A program made the position numbers and the translations under genes. Source: Acidobacteriota bacterium (GTDB lineage: Bacteria; Acidobacteriota; Vicinamibacteria; Vicinamibacterales; UBA2999). From it: a stretch of 64,000 nt of DNA. The stretch's first letter is position 1. Every line of letters starts with the position of its first letter. Positions 1 to 8,265 of the stretch are shown here, piece by piece. The stretch covers positions 1 to 64,000 of the forward strand of contig CANIBQ010000003.1 of assembly GCA_947465645.1 (NCBI GenBank). The letters run 5' to 3'. The notes below the pieces were generated by a model that saw only the letters and a program-made list of their open reading frames with translations, was not told where the DNA came from and ran no database searches.

Positions 1-819
1 ACCCTCCGGCGCCCCTCCTTCAGCACCGAACTTCCCGTGGTACAGCGTCACGGATCCGTCTGGATTCGGCAGCGCGAACGGATGCTCGGCGGATCCGATC
101 AGCACCGGCGCGCCGGTGCCGAGACGCACGCCTGGTTCCATGGTCCACGTCAGCATGTCACTCGAGACGGCGCTCTTGACCAGGTGATTCCCCGGGGGAT
201 CGCCGGGCCGTGGCAGGTCGCTGAAGTACATCCGATACCGTCCGTCAGCCAGCCTCGCCACGGTCGCTCCACTCGTGGCGCGGGCGGTCGTGCTGCCGAA
301 GCCCGCCGCCTCGGCGGTGATGCGAAAGCCGGGTTCGATCGCGAACGTCAGCCCATCGGCGCTCGTCGCCGACTTGATGCCGCCACCGCTGGTGAAAAAC
401 AGTCGCACGCGACCGTCGGGAAGCCCCACCACGCGCGGCATCCCGGAGCCATCGGGAAGACGTGCGCCGGGCTCGGCTGCAAACGCCAGTGCCTCGGCGG
501 TGATCGAGACGGCGCTGACGATGCCGCGGCCCTGCGCGAAGGTGTACAACCGTACGCGCCCGTCAGCCAGCCGGATCCCGGAGGTGTCGGCGAGGACTTC
601 GCCGGCGGCGACGCCGAAGTCGGTCGGGCCCAGCACTGGTCCATAGACAGTGCAGACGCCCGTCGCCGGCGAGGGAGCGGGCATCCCCGACGGAGGCTGT
701 CCCAGGGGAGGCTGTCCTTGGGGAGGCTGTCCCGGGCTCGGCATCGGCGGCTCCTGCGCCGCAGCAGGCACGGGAAGGCACAGTAACGCCACGAGGGCCG
801 CGACGGGAAAGGGATTCAT
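1..819 (-). CDS. Secreted beta-propeller protein, sialidase/GH43-like (3' end outside window)
   Basis: The minus-strand reading frame is open from ATG at 819 to the window edge, giving 273 codons with no stop. The protein starts MNPFPVAALVALLCLPVPAAAQ, a clear signal peptide, followed by a Pro/Gln linker made of three GQPPx units (a 15-bp repeat at 692-736). Recurring elements of the type RLADGRVRLYTF, VGLPDGRVRLFF, ARLADGRYRMYF and NPDGSVTLYHG are strand pairs of a five-bladed propeller of the glycosidase/sialidase fold. This indicates an exported carbohydrate-binding or hydrolytic protein, but no catalytic acid can be assigned. The C-terminus is not in the window. Confidence 0.72.
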   Translation of the reverse strand, partial: MNPFPVAALVALLCLPVPAAAQEPPMPSPGQPPQGQPPLGQPPSGMPAPSPATGVCTVYGPVLGPTDFGVAAGEVLADTSGIRLADGRVRLYTFAQGRGIVSAVSITAEALAFAAEPGARLPDGSGMPRVVGLPDGRVRLFFTSGGGIKSATSADGLTFAIEPGFRITAEAAGFGSTTARATSGATVARLADGRYRMYFSDLPRPGDPPGNHLVKSAVSSDMLTWTMEPGVRLGTGAPVLIGSAEHPFALPNPDGSVTLYHGKFGAEGGAPEG

Positions 820-962
820 GTCGTTCCTATTATCGGCCGCAGCCCAGAATCCTTCGATTGATCGGCGCACGCCCGCCGTTGCGTAAGGCACGGTCGCCTC
901 ACGGCATGGAATATCGGCTAGGATGTCGGCGTTCGTCACTGAGAGTCAAGAAGGAGCACCGC

Positions 963-2396
963 ATGGCGAAGATGAAGCCTCGCGCAGGGATCGTCGCGGC
1001 GTTGGTGTGTCTGGTCGGCGGGTTGTGGGCGGGAAGCCCGGGCGACGTGGTGTCGCCGGAGGCCACGCTGGCCGCGTCGTTCACAGGCGACGCCGAGTTC
1101 GTCTCATTCCAGCCGTTCGAAGGTCAGTCGTCCGGAGATGAGATGTGCCCGCTGCCGGACGCAACCGGGCGCACGATGCCGTATTCGAGCTATCTCCGGG
1201 CCCAGGCGCAGGGCGCCGCTGGCGGACAGGGCGCGGGCGCTTCGGCGCAGCTCGATCGGGCGCCGCTCCGCTACATCAAGGACCCGTATCCCAACTGGAG
1301 CTCGATCGCGATCAACCCCGAGAACGACATGGTCGTCGTGACCGACGAGAACAATCACCGCATCTTCGAGTATCGACGGCTGGATAACACGCCGGCCAAC
1401 GTCGAGGCGACCGAGCCGCGGCGGACCATTGGCGGCGACCAGACCAACACCGAGATGTTGTGCGGCGCGTATATCGACCCGAAGACGCTCGACGTCTACG
1501 TCACCAACAACGACACCGTGAACTGGCTGCCGGTGTTCAGCCGCGAAGCGCGCGGCAACGTGGCGCCCGATCGAAAGCTCGCCACTCCGCATCGCACGTG
1601 GGGCATTGCCGCCGACGAGATCCGGCAGGAGCTCTACGTCACGCTGCAGAATCCGAGCGCCGTGGTGGTGTACCGCAAGGCGGCGGTGGGCGACGAGGCG
1701 CCGCTGCGCTTCCTCGAGGGCGATGCCACGGAGCTCGCCGACGCGCGCGGGATTGCGGTGGACACCGTGAACAACGTGTTCGCCATCAGCAACCATGGCC
1801 ACCGCCAGTTCTACGGCGGCGCGGCGGTCTCGTCGTTCAAGGGGACCTGGCAGGAATGGATTGCCCGGAATGGCTTCCCGCTGCAGACGGGGCTCCGTTC
1901 GCTGCCGCGAGCGACGCGACCTGAGCTCGGCGCGCGCTTCGAGGAGCCCTCGATCAACATCTACGCCCTCGGCGCGAGCGGCAACACCGCGCCGCTTCGA
2001 CGGATCAAGGGCCCCCGCACGCAGTTGAACTGGCCGGCGCACATCGCCATCCACGAGCAGCGCGGCGAAATCTTCGTGGCCAACGACGCCGGTGACGCGA
2101 TCCTGGTGTTCCGTCTGTCGGACAACGGCGACGTCGCCCCGACCCGAGTGATCAAGGGGCCGCGCAGCGGCGTCTTCGCGCCGACGGGCGTCGCCCTCGA
2201 CCGCATCAACAACGAGCTCTGGGTTGCCAACATGGGCAACTACGGCATCACGGTGTACCCGGTCGGCGCAGGCGGCGACGCGGCGCCGATCCGGAGGATC
2301 CGCGGTGGTCCGGAGGGACGAACCGCCCTGATGATCGGCAATCCGGGGGCGGTCGGCTACGACAGCAAGCGCCAGCAGATCCTCGTGCCCAATTGA
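963..2396 (+). CDS. Secreted NHL-like beta-propeller protein, N-terminal part of a split gene
   Basis: 477 codons before a TGA. I chose ATG 963 because AAGGAG lies at 951-956 and the product then starts with a signal peptide (MAKMKPRAGIVAALVCLVGG); the frame is open further upstream but without a ribosome site. The mature protein repeats a roughly 50-residue unit: hydrophobic strand (EIFVANDAGDAILVF), NGDVAPTRVIKG-type turn, then a GVALDRINNELWV strand. The frame continues directly past the TGA at 2394-2396 for 270 more codons of the same repeat, and the stop falls inside one propeller blade. Either the gene is disrupted, the base is wrong, or the stop is read through. The function is unknown; it is probably periplasmic or secreted. 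Confidence 0.75.
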   Translation: MAKMKPRAGIVAALVCLVGGLWAGSPGDVVSPEATLAASFTGDAEFVSFQPFEGQSSGDEMCPLPDATGRTMPYSSYLRAQAQGAAGGQGAGASAQLDRAPLRYIKDPYPNWSSIAINPENDMVVVTDENNHRIFEYRRLDNTPANVEATEPRRTIGGDQTNTEMLCGAYIDPKTLDVYVTNNDTVNWLPVFSREARGNVAPDRKLATPHRTWGIAADEIRQELYVTLQNPSAVVVYRKAAVGDEAPLRFLEGDATELADARGIAVDTVNNVFAISNHGHRQFYGGAAVSSFKGTWQEWIARNGFPLQTGLRSLPRATRPELGARFEEPSINIYALGASGNTAPLRRIKGPRTQLNWPAHIAIHEQRGEIFVANDAGDAILVFRLSDNGDVAPTRVIKGPRSGVFAPTGVALDRINNELWVANMGNYGITVYPVGAGGDAAPIRRIRGGPEGRTALMIGNPGAVGYDSKRQQILVPN

Positions 2397-3209
2397 GTGG
2401 CCCACCCGCAGATTGCGGCATTTGCCAGGTTGGCAGATGGAGGATCACCCCCGGCGCGGCGAATCTTCGGTCAGGCGTCGTTACTGAGCCGCACCATCCA
2501 CGATGTCCGCTACAACGAGGTTGACGACGAGATCGTCGTCCCGAGCCCGTTCGCCGACGCGATCCTCACGTTCCGCGGCGGCGCCGACGGCCAGGAAGCG
2601 CCGATCCGCATCATCCAGGGAGGGAAGGCGCAGGTGGACGGGAGCCGTCTCGCCATCGATGCCGTCCACAAGGAGATCTTCGCGTTCGGCCGGGGCGGCA
2701 TTCAGGTATTTCCGCTGGGCGGCAATGGGGACGTCGAGCCGATTCGCGTCATCGCCGGTTCGAACACGATGGGGCCAGGCGGATCGATTGCCGTCGATCC
2801 GATCAATAACGTGATCGCGACACTCGGACGCGGCGATTCGATCCTGTTCTTCAATCGCACCGACAACGGCAACGTGAAGCCGCGTAACGTCGTCCAGGGG
2901 CCGAACACGCAGATCGACCGCATCAACCAGATTCAGATCCATCCTGAATCGAAGCACCTGATCGTGGCGATGCCCGGTCAGCAGGGTATGGTGGAGCCGC
3001 CGCGGGTGTTCGTCGGCGTCTGGAACCTCGACGACAACGGTGACGTGCCGCCGAAGTACCGGATCTTCGGCAATACGACGACCATGAAGAAGCCGTTCGG
3101 CATCGCGTTGAACCCGCTGCACAAGGAGATCTACGTCTCCGACATGCGACTGAACGGCGTGGTGACGTTCTCCATGCCGGAGCTGTTCGCGCCGAGCGGA
3201 ACTCGCTGA
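2397..3209 (+). CDS. C-terminal part of the split beta-propeller protein
   Basis: This segment is in the same frame as the preceding one and is separated from it only by TGA 2394-2396. It begins with GTG, has no signal peptide and no credible ribosome site, so it is unlikely to be an independent gene. It completes the interrupted blade (QILVPN, stop, VAHPQIAAFARLADGGSPPARRI) and adds further blades ending at a normal TGA at 3207-3209. The repeats match the first segment (for example NGDVEPIRVIAG and NGNVKPRNVVQG). Together the two halves would encode a protein of about 748 residues. Treat it as one gene with an internal stop unless resequencing removes the stop. Confidence 0.7.
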   Translation: MAHPQIAAFARLADGGSPPARRIFGQASLLSRTIHDVRYNEVDDEIVVPSPFADAILTFRGGADGQEAPIRIIQGGKAQVDGSRLAIDAVHKEIFAFGRGGIQVFPLGGNGDVEPIRVIAGSNTMGPGGSIAVDPINNVIATLGRGDSILFFNRTDNGNVKPRNVVQGPNTQIDRINQIQIHPESKHLIVAMPGQQGMVEPPRVFVGVWNLDDNGDVPPKYRIFGNTTTMKKPFGIALNPLHKEIYVSDMRLNGVVTFSMPELFAPSGTR

Positions 3210-3257
3210 GCGTTCGCCTCGCTCACATCCACGCCTTCGACGTCTCCTGCCACCCGG

Positions 3258-3701
3258 CTACCGCGTGAAGCGCAACACTCCTCGCTCCGACGACAACACC
3301 AGCGTGGTGGATGACATCGTGACGGTGCTCTGGCCACCGAGCGCCCTGGTGTAGGCGTTCTCGAACGCCATGGTGGGGCACGCTGCCCGCGTGCATGCCA
3401 GCGCCGGACCGGCAGTCAGAGTTTCTCCTGAGAGCGCGAACCCGCCGTTGCATATGTTGCAGTCCGCCCGAGTCGAGAGGCGGTCGTCGGCGAATGTCAG
3501 CGTGTAGCTGGCGCCGGAAGGCGTGGTCTGCTCCGCTTCACCCGCGGGCCGAATCGACGCCAGGTTCCACGTGCCGGCGAGTTGACCGGTCGAAGGAACC
3601 AGGGAACCGGTCCCTGACGAGGGCGCGGTCGGCGGAGACGCCGCGCACCCGATCGCGAGCGAGGCGACGACGAGACCAATCAGAGCGTGAGAGCCGTTCA
3701 T
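3258..3701 (-). CDS. META/HslJ-domain lipoprotein
   Basis: 147 residues. The N-terminus MNGSHALIGLVVASLAIGCAAS has a lipobox (L-A-I-G-C), so it is predicted to be a lipoprotein with lipid on Cys19. From about residue 42 it follows the META pattern: GTWNLASI, then YTLTFADDRLSTRADCNICNG and a Cys-containing LACTRAACP segment before a final beta strand. HslJ-like META proteins are small envelope proteins linked to heat or novobiocin resistance in E. coli; no enzyme activity is known. It is last in a same-strand run (DUF6152, two partner genes, META), 21 bp after the preceding stop, so it is probably co-transcribed with them. Confidence 0.8.
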   Translation of the reverse strand: MNGSHALIGLVVASLAIGCAASPPTAPSSGTGSLVPSTGQLAGTWNLASIRPAGEAEQTTPSGASYTLTFADDRLSTRADCNICNGGFALSGETLTAGPALACTRAACPTMAFENAYTRALGGQSTVTMSSTTLVLSSERGVLRFTR

Positions 3702-3722
3702 GAACCTCTTTGAGATTCACGC

Positions 3723-4559
3723 CTACCGCTTCAGCGTGGTCGGCGCGCATATCGCCTGTTCGAGTCCTCCGAAGACACCGAACCACCCCCGCCGGGTCAC
3801 GTTCTGCCGGGGTGCCTTGCGCCAGGTCTTCACGTCGGAGACCCACGGTTTGGCGTACATCTCCGGGTCGTGCAGCGTGAGCGTCAGCTCGAGGGTGTTG
3901 GGGTCGGCCAGCCTGTAGCGCTCTTCCACGCGCGCGTCGGCGCTCTTCGGAAAGCCAAAGGAATCGACCCAGGTTCGGTCGTCGATCCCCACCGTGGTGA
4001 CCACGAGCGTGTTCCCTTCCCACGCGCCCAGCGCGTGCCCATACCAGGCGGGACCGATTTCCTCGAGGGCATCCTTCGTCGGCACCGGGCGCCCGTCGAG
4101 CCAGATTTCCCGCGCGCGACGTTCCTCTTGCCAGAGCTGCAGTATCCGGTTGGGAAGCATGATCACTTCATGGTTCCCGTACTGCGTATCGAGCAGGAGC
4201 CTCGGAATCCCTTTCGGATTGCAGGTCAGGGCGAGGTCGTTCGACGAGGCGTTCCCCGCCGCCTTGGCCAGCGGGTGGCGACTGCGGACAGGCAACGCCG
4301 TCCTCAGCCTGGCCTCGCCGGCGGCTGTCAGCGGTGGCATGCTCGGCGCCGGGCCAAAGCCTTCATCGCCGCCGACCCGGTCGTAGATGCCAGAAAGATC
4401 GCGGGGGTTATATTTGTTGCCGTTGACGTCGACAGCGCCTGCAGGGGCCTGCGCCGCACTGGCGGCGGCACTGGTTAGCGCCGACCCCGCCACGAACAGA
4501 CCGAGCGCGACCGCCGCGGCAAGCATCACAAGAGGCCTCGGCGCGAAAGGACTTCGCAT
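3723..4559 (-). CDS. Secreted W-E-G-D-T-L-V-V family protein (DUF6152 partner)
   Basis: 278 residues from ATG 4559, chosen for the GGAGAC ribosome site and the signal peptide that follows (MRSPFAPRPLVMLAAAVALGLFVAG); the frame extends upstream without these. It shows the landmarks of the large family repeated through this window: NPRDLSGIYDR near the mature N-terminus, CNPKGIPRLLL, a REIWLDGRPVP strand, GAWEGNTLVVTTVGIDDRTW, an ARVEERYRL strand and LTLHDPEMYAKPWV, then a C-terminal Cys-Ala-Pro. It is the second of two tandem partner genes downstream of a DUF6152 gene. I know no assigned function for the family; the profile looks like a small secreted beta-rich protein. Confidence 0.82.
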   Translation of the reverse strand: MRSPFAPRPLVMLAAAVALGLFVAGSALTSAAASAAQAPAGAVDVNGNKYNPRDLSGIYDRVGGDEGFGPAPSMPPLTAAGEARLRTALPVRSRHPLAKAAGNASSNDLALTCNPKGIPRLLLDTQYGNHEVIMLPNRILQLWQEERRAREIWLDGRPVPTKDALEEIGPAWYGHALGAWEGNTLVVTTVGIDDRTWVDSFGFPKSADARVEERYRLADPNTLELTLTLHDPEMYAKPWVSDVKTWRKAPRQNVTRRGWFGVFGGLEQAICAPTTLKR

Positions 4560-4575
4560 TGTTGTCTCCAGTTGA

Positions 4576-5487
4576 CTACGGTGCCGGCTTCTCGATTTGA
4601 TAGGCGGGCCCGACGGTAGCCTTGAACGCGTTTTCGTTGATCGGCGCACAGATGGCTTCCGTGGCTCCCGAAAACAAACCGAACCAGCCCGCGTGCGTCA
4701 GCAACGCGCGGGGCGTGCGGCGCCACTGCTTCAGTTCCCCGACCCAGGGACTCGCATAGTATTTGGGATCGTAAAGCGTGAATTGCACGGCCAGCACGTC
4801 GGGACCCACCCGCAGGTACCGTTCCTCTATCCGCGCTTCGGCACTGAGCGGATACCCGAAATCATCGTCGATCCAGTTACGCTCATCCATCCCTACTGTC
4901 TGGACGACCAGCGTATCCCGTTCCCACGTCCCGACGGAGTAGCCGTAGTAGTTCTGCCCCAGCACCGCGAGATCTTCACGCGTCGGCAGCGCTCGCCCAT
5001 CCATCCATATCTCGCGCAAGGTCGCGTCCCACTGCGAGAGCTGCAGGAGCCGGCCATCGAGATGAATGTTCTCGATCAGCTCCTGATCGAACCAGAGCCG
5101 CGGAAATCCTTGGGGGTCACAGGCGAACTGCGGGTCGTTGCTCACATTGACATCGGCGACCTGGTCGGGAGATACGCGTTCCGCGAGCTTCGCCCTTCCC
5201 TCCGTGGTCATCGGCGGGATCGTCCTGCCGAACGCTTCAAACCCCGTTGGAGTGAAGGGGATGAAAACCCCGGACAGGTTCCTGACGTCGTAGTCCAGGG
5301 CCGCTGTTTCCACCAGTTCGCCCGACCGTAGCGTGACGAATCCCCCCTCTGACGCCGGCTGGCCAGCGAGCTCAACCCGCCGCTGCGCCTCGGCGATTGT
5401 GACCGGCGACGCGATACCGATCGCCAGGACCGCGATCCACAGCACTGACTTCACCGCCAGCCGTGGCCTTGCCGCACGCATGTGCAT
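4576..5487 (-). CDS. Secreted W-E-G-D-T-L-V-V family protein (DUF6152 partner)
   Basis: 303 residues. The start at 5487 lies just after GGAGAAGG; a second ATG two codons later is equally possible. The signal peptide ends near IAEAQ. Family landmarks are NLSGVFIPF, CDPQGFPRLWF, REIWMDGRALPTRED, GTWERDTLVVQTVGMDERNW, ARIEERYLR, FTLYDPKYYASPWV and a C-terminal ICAPINE. The gene follows a DUF6152 gene (stop 5538) by 50 bp and precedes a paralogue by 16 bp, so this is a probable operon. This copy and the next downstream share the extra GWFG-[LV]-F motif near the C-terminus, suggesting a local tandem duplication. Confidence 0.82.
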   Translation of the reverse strand: MHMRAARPRLAVKSVLWIAVLAIGIASPVTIAEAQRRVELAGQPASEGGFVTLRSGELVETAALDYDVRNLSGVFIPFTPTGFEAFGRTIPPMTTEGRAKLAERVSPDQVADVNVSNDPQFACDPQGFPRLWFDQELIENIHLDGRLLQLSQWDATLREIWMDGRALPTREDLAVLGQNYYGYSVGTWERDTLVVQTVGMDERNWIDDDFGYPLSAEARIEERYLRVGPDVLAVQFTLYDPKYYASPWVGELKQWRRTPRALLTHAGWFGLFSGATEAICAPINENAFKATVGPAYQIEKPAP

Positions 5488-5537
5488 TTGCCTTCTCCCC
5501 TATGTCCACGTGCAGCGACGTGGGATATCGCCCGGGA

Positions 5538-5930
5538 CTAGTTGTCCGAGAAAGGATCGTTGCCGGACCTGACGAGCTCTTTGCCGCTGGCAAGGTCGGA
5601 GATTTTACGCATCAGCGCGCTCGGTGTGCCGTTGCGCGCCGGGATGGCCGAGACGCGGACCTGCTGGCCGACTTTCGCGGTCGTTCGAGAATAGCCCTGC
5701 TGAGACAGGTTGGTCGTACCGTTGCCCTCGATCGCCCAGGTCACGACCTTGCCATCCCCGCCCTTCACGTCGACCATCCAAAACACGTGAGGATTGCGCC
5801 ATTCGACTTTCGACACCGTGCCCTCAACGGTGACCTCCTTCGTCACATCGTAGGCGGCCCCACGGCCATGGTGCGCGAGCAACGGTGCGGCGGCCATCGA
5901 TACGATCGCGACCACGAGCAACTTCTTCAT
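5538..5930 (-). CDS. DUF6152 family small secreted protein
   Basis: 130 residues from ATG 5930, preceded by GGAGGG. The frame is open about 70 codons further upstream, but that part is low-complexity Arg/Ser with no start signals. The signal peptide ends ..MAAAPLLA and the mature protein begins HHGRGAAYD. It has the family core: TVEGTVSKVEWRNPHVFWMVDVKG, a KVVTWAIEG strand, a short serine-rich turn and a QQVRVSAIPARNG strand. This copy keeps the invariant His-His and Asn-Pro-His. DUF6152 has no known function. It is the first gene of a minus-strand group with two larger partner genes and is transcribed divergently from another DUF6152 gene at 6189. Confidence 0.88.
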   Translation of the reverse strand: MKKLLVVAIVSMAAAPLLAHHGRGAAYDVTKEVTVEGTVSKVEWRNPHVFWMVDVKGGDGKVVTWAIEGNGTTNLSQQGYSRTTAKVGQQVRVSAIPARNGTPSALMRKISDLASGKELVRSGNDPFSDN

Positions 5931-6188
5931 AGACCCTCCAACGGAAGAGACCCTTTTATTACAGCCCACGCTGTGGCGCCTGAATAGTCGACGCCTGGGC
6001 GGACACGGCCTTCCATTGATCGACGGCCGCGATTGTAGCCGATCGATATCTTGTGAAGGTCCAGCATTTCGGCTAGCATCGGCCCCCGACCGCGGCGTCG
6101 AGCGCCTCGATCGCCTTGAACGACGCGATCTGGACAATCTTCGCAACTATCGATAGCGTCTGAGGAAACCGGCCCTGCGGAGGTATCG

Positions 6189-6584
6189 ATGACGCGTACC
6201 CTTCTCGCGCTCCTCATTGTTGGATTCGCCCTCATAAATGCCACCCCGCCGATCCTTGCCCACCACTCGGAAGCGGCGGAGTACGACTCGAACAAGCCGG
6301 TGAAGGTGACCGGCGTACTCACGAAAATCGAATGGCAGAATCCGCATGTCTGGTATTACGTGGACGTGAAGGACGAGAGCGGCAAGATCGTCACCTGGGG
6401 ATTCTCCGCCGGCCCTCCGGGATCGTTGATGCGTCGAGGCATCACCAAGGACGCGCTGAAGCTCGGCGCCGTGGTCAATGTCGAGGGCAACCGCGCCCGC
6501 GATGGTTCGAACAACGCCAACGGCCGCCGTGTGACCTACGCCGATGGCACGAACGTGTTTACGGCGCCGGAAGGTGGACGATGA
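6189..6584 (+). CDS. DUF6152 family small secreted protein
   Basis: 131 residues. ATG 6189 has GGAGGT at 6179-6184. The signal peptide MTRTLLALLIVGFALINATPPILA is followed by HHSEAAEYD. Core motifs are VTGVLTKIEWQNPHVWYYVDV, GKIVTWGFS, SLMRRGITKDALKLG and VNVEGNRARDGSNNANGRRV; the last is the typical family C-terminal strand pair. The stop overlaps the start of the partner gene at 6581 (ATGA), so the two are translationally coupled. The product is probably periplasmic or secreted, with the two N-terminal histidines exposed after cleavage. Confidence 0.9.
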   Translation: MTRTLLALLIVGFALINATPPILAHHSEAAEYDSNKPVKVTGVLTKIEWQNPHVWYYVDVKDESGKIVTWGFSAGPPGSLMRRGITKDALKLGAVVNVEGNRARDGSNNANGRRVTYADGTNVFTAPEGGR

Positions 6585-7348
6585 GCCGCCGGTGGATGTC
6601 GTCGGCTGTTCTTGCGGCCGCGCTCGTTGTCGGAGCGGCAGGCGCGTCGCACGCTCAGGATGTTCCCCGGATGGCGGACGGGAAGCCTGACTTCTCGGGC
6701 ATCTACACCGCGCCCTCGACGGTCAATGCGACCGGGCCCCGCGGCAACCTGATTTTCAACGCCGACAAGATGGCGCCGGTGAAGCCCGGCGCCGAAAGCC
6801 TCCTGTATCAACCGCGCACCGGCGATGCACGCAAGGATGAACCTCGCGCGGTCTGCCTGCCGGCGGGCTTTCCGTCGGGAATGCTCTACATCCTGCCGAT
6901 CCAGATCGTTCAGAATCCGAAGTACATCGTCATCACCCCGGAGCTTCAGCGCGCATCCCGGATCATCCCGCTCGACGGCCGCCCGCACCGCACCGGACTC
7001 GAGCCTACCTACTACGGTGATTCGGTCGGGAAGTGGGAGGGAGACACGCTGGTGATCGACACCGTCAACTTCAAGCGGTGGATCCTGGATGACTATCACT
7101 ACACCGATCCGACCAAGAGCCGCTGGCACAGCGACGCCCTTCACACCATCGAACATCTGAGGCGCGACGGAAGCACGCTTCACTACCGCATCACCATCGA
7201 CGACCCCAAAATCTTTACGCGGCCGTTCTCGCAGGACTTCGAATTGACGCTTCGTCCCGACTGGGAGGCGACCGGCCTTCTGGAGTACGTGTGCGAGGAG
7301 AACAATCGATGCGCGGGGGGCAACTGCCGCGCATCGGATGCTCAGTAG
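6581..7348 (+). CDS. Secreted W-E-G-D-T-L-V-V family protein (DUF6152 partner)
   Basis: 255 residues from ATG 6581, which overlaps the DUF6152 stop by 4 bp. The signal peptide ends GASHAQ. The mature start DVPRMADGKPDFSGIYTA is the family N-terminal motif. Other landmarks are CLPAGFPSGMLY, SRIIPLDGRPHRTG, GKWEGDTLVIDTVNFKRW, ALHTIEHLRRDG, TIDDPKIFTRPF and a final LEYVCEENN. The Cys of CLPAGFP and the Cys of YVCEEN may form a disulfide, since both positions recur in family members. The function is unknown. It is the cleanest example of the two-gene unit in the window. Confidence 0.85.
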   Translation: MSRRWMSSAVLAAALVVGAAGASHAQDVPRMADGKPDFSGIYTAPSTVNATGPRGNLIFNADKMAPVKPGAESLLYQPRTGDARKDEPRAVCLPAGFPSGMLYILPIQIVQNPKYIVITPELQRASRIIPLDGRPHRTGLEPTYYGDSVGKWEGDTLVIDTVNFKRWILDDYHYTDPTKSRWHSDALHTIEHLRRDGSTLHYRITIDDPKIFTRPFSQDFELTLRPDWEATGLLEYVCEENNRCAGGNCRASDAQ

Positions 7349-7363
7349 CAGTCGCGCCGGAGT

Positions 7364-8242
7364 CTAATACCGCACTCCGGTCGGGGTATTGGGATCGCTC
7401 CCGGCAGGGTCGCCAACGGCGTCCAGATACTCAATCACTTCCGACGGGATGCAGAGCTTTTCGTCGAGTTGCTGCGTCGGCACCCATCGATACGTCGATT
7501 TGCCCAGCAGGAACGGCTTGGCATAGAGCGTCGGATCGTCAACCGTGACGGTGAGGCGCAGCTCGTTGTGCGACACCCGGGTGTAGCGCTCCTGCACGCG
7601 GGCATTTATGGTGTGCGGGTACCCGGCGCCGCTGAGCCAGGTGTTTTCGCTGAGCCCGGTCGTGTCGACCACCAGCGTGTTGTCGCCTTCCCATCGGCCT
7701 ACCGAATAACCGTTGTAGCGGGGATCGGGAGAATTCTTCTCGTCGGTGCCCACGTTCTTCGGAAGTTGACGTCCGTCCATCCAGATTTCGCGCCAGACCG
7801 CCTGGAACTGTGTCAACACCACGATCCGGTCAGGCATCGTGGCGAAGGAGATGCCTCGTATCTGGGCCACCGCGCTGTGCGGGAATCCAAGCGGATCGCA
7901 ATACCTCACGGTCGGGTCGTTCGTGCCGGCGGGACTGAACTTGGCGAGAGGTTTGTTCAGCTCGAACAGCTCCCGTCCCATCGGCGTCATCACAGGCGTC
8001 TCTGATCCTTCGCTGTCCGGCACGCCTGCTCCCGAGCGGGGCCCTGCCCATGACCCGCTCAGATCGCGCCTGGGAGCGGGGCCGCCAGGACCCACCGCCC
8101 GGTCGGCCGCGTTGTATTTCCAGGTGGGAACCGGGCGCGTCTCCTGTTGCGGCTGCGGCGCCTGGGCCATGGCGGCTGACGAGCACACCAGCATGGCCAC
8201 CAGGCCGGCAACGGCCGCCTTGAACGAATTCCGCATTGTCAT
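7364..8242 (-). CDS. Secreted W-E-G-D-T-L-V-V family protein (DUF6152 partner)
   Basis: 292 residues from ATG 8242; GAGGAG lies 4 bases upstream, and a second ATG two codons in (8236) is also plausible. The frame stays open upstream but there it overlaps the neighbouring DUF6152 gene. The signal peptide ends SSAAMAQ. Landmarks are RRDLSGSWAG, NDPTVRYCDPLGFPHS, REIWMDGRQLP, GYSVGRWEGDNTLVVDTTG (one-residue insertion in the core motif), ARVQERYTR, TVDDPTLYAKPF and a C-terminal KLCIPSE. It lies 23 bp downstream of a DUF6152 gene on the same strand, and its 3' end converges with the 6581 gene. Confidence 0.83.
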   Translation of the reverse strand: MTMRNSFKAAVAGLVAMLVCSSAAMAQAPQPQQETRPVPTWKYNAADRAVGPGGPAPRRDLSGSWAGPRSGAGVPDSEGSETPVMTPMGRELFELNKPLAKFSPAGTNDPTVRYCDPLGFPHSAVAQIRGISFATMPDRIVVLTQFQAVWREIWMDGRQLPKNVGTDEKNSPDPRYNGYSVGRWEGDNTLVVDTTGLSENTWLSGAGYPHTINARVQERYTRVSHNELRLTVTVDDPTLYAKPFLLGKSTYRWVPTQQLDEKLCIPSEVIEYLDAVGDPAGSDPNTPTGVRY

Positions 8243-8265
8243 GGTGCTCCTCTGGAGTGCTGACA

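Noticed and set aside
36..786. Plus-strand frame at the window start
   Set aside because: The minus-strand frame has a signal peptide and propeller repeats; the plus frame is a low-complexity Arg/Gly/Ala shadow.
2394..2436. Selenocysteine insertion at the in-frame TGA
   Set aside because: A TGCC-AGGTT-GGCA stem-loop follows, but the residue is not conserved between blades, the protein type is not a known selenoprotein, and the stem has only 4 bp.
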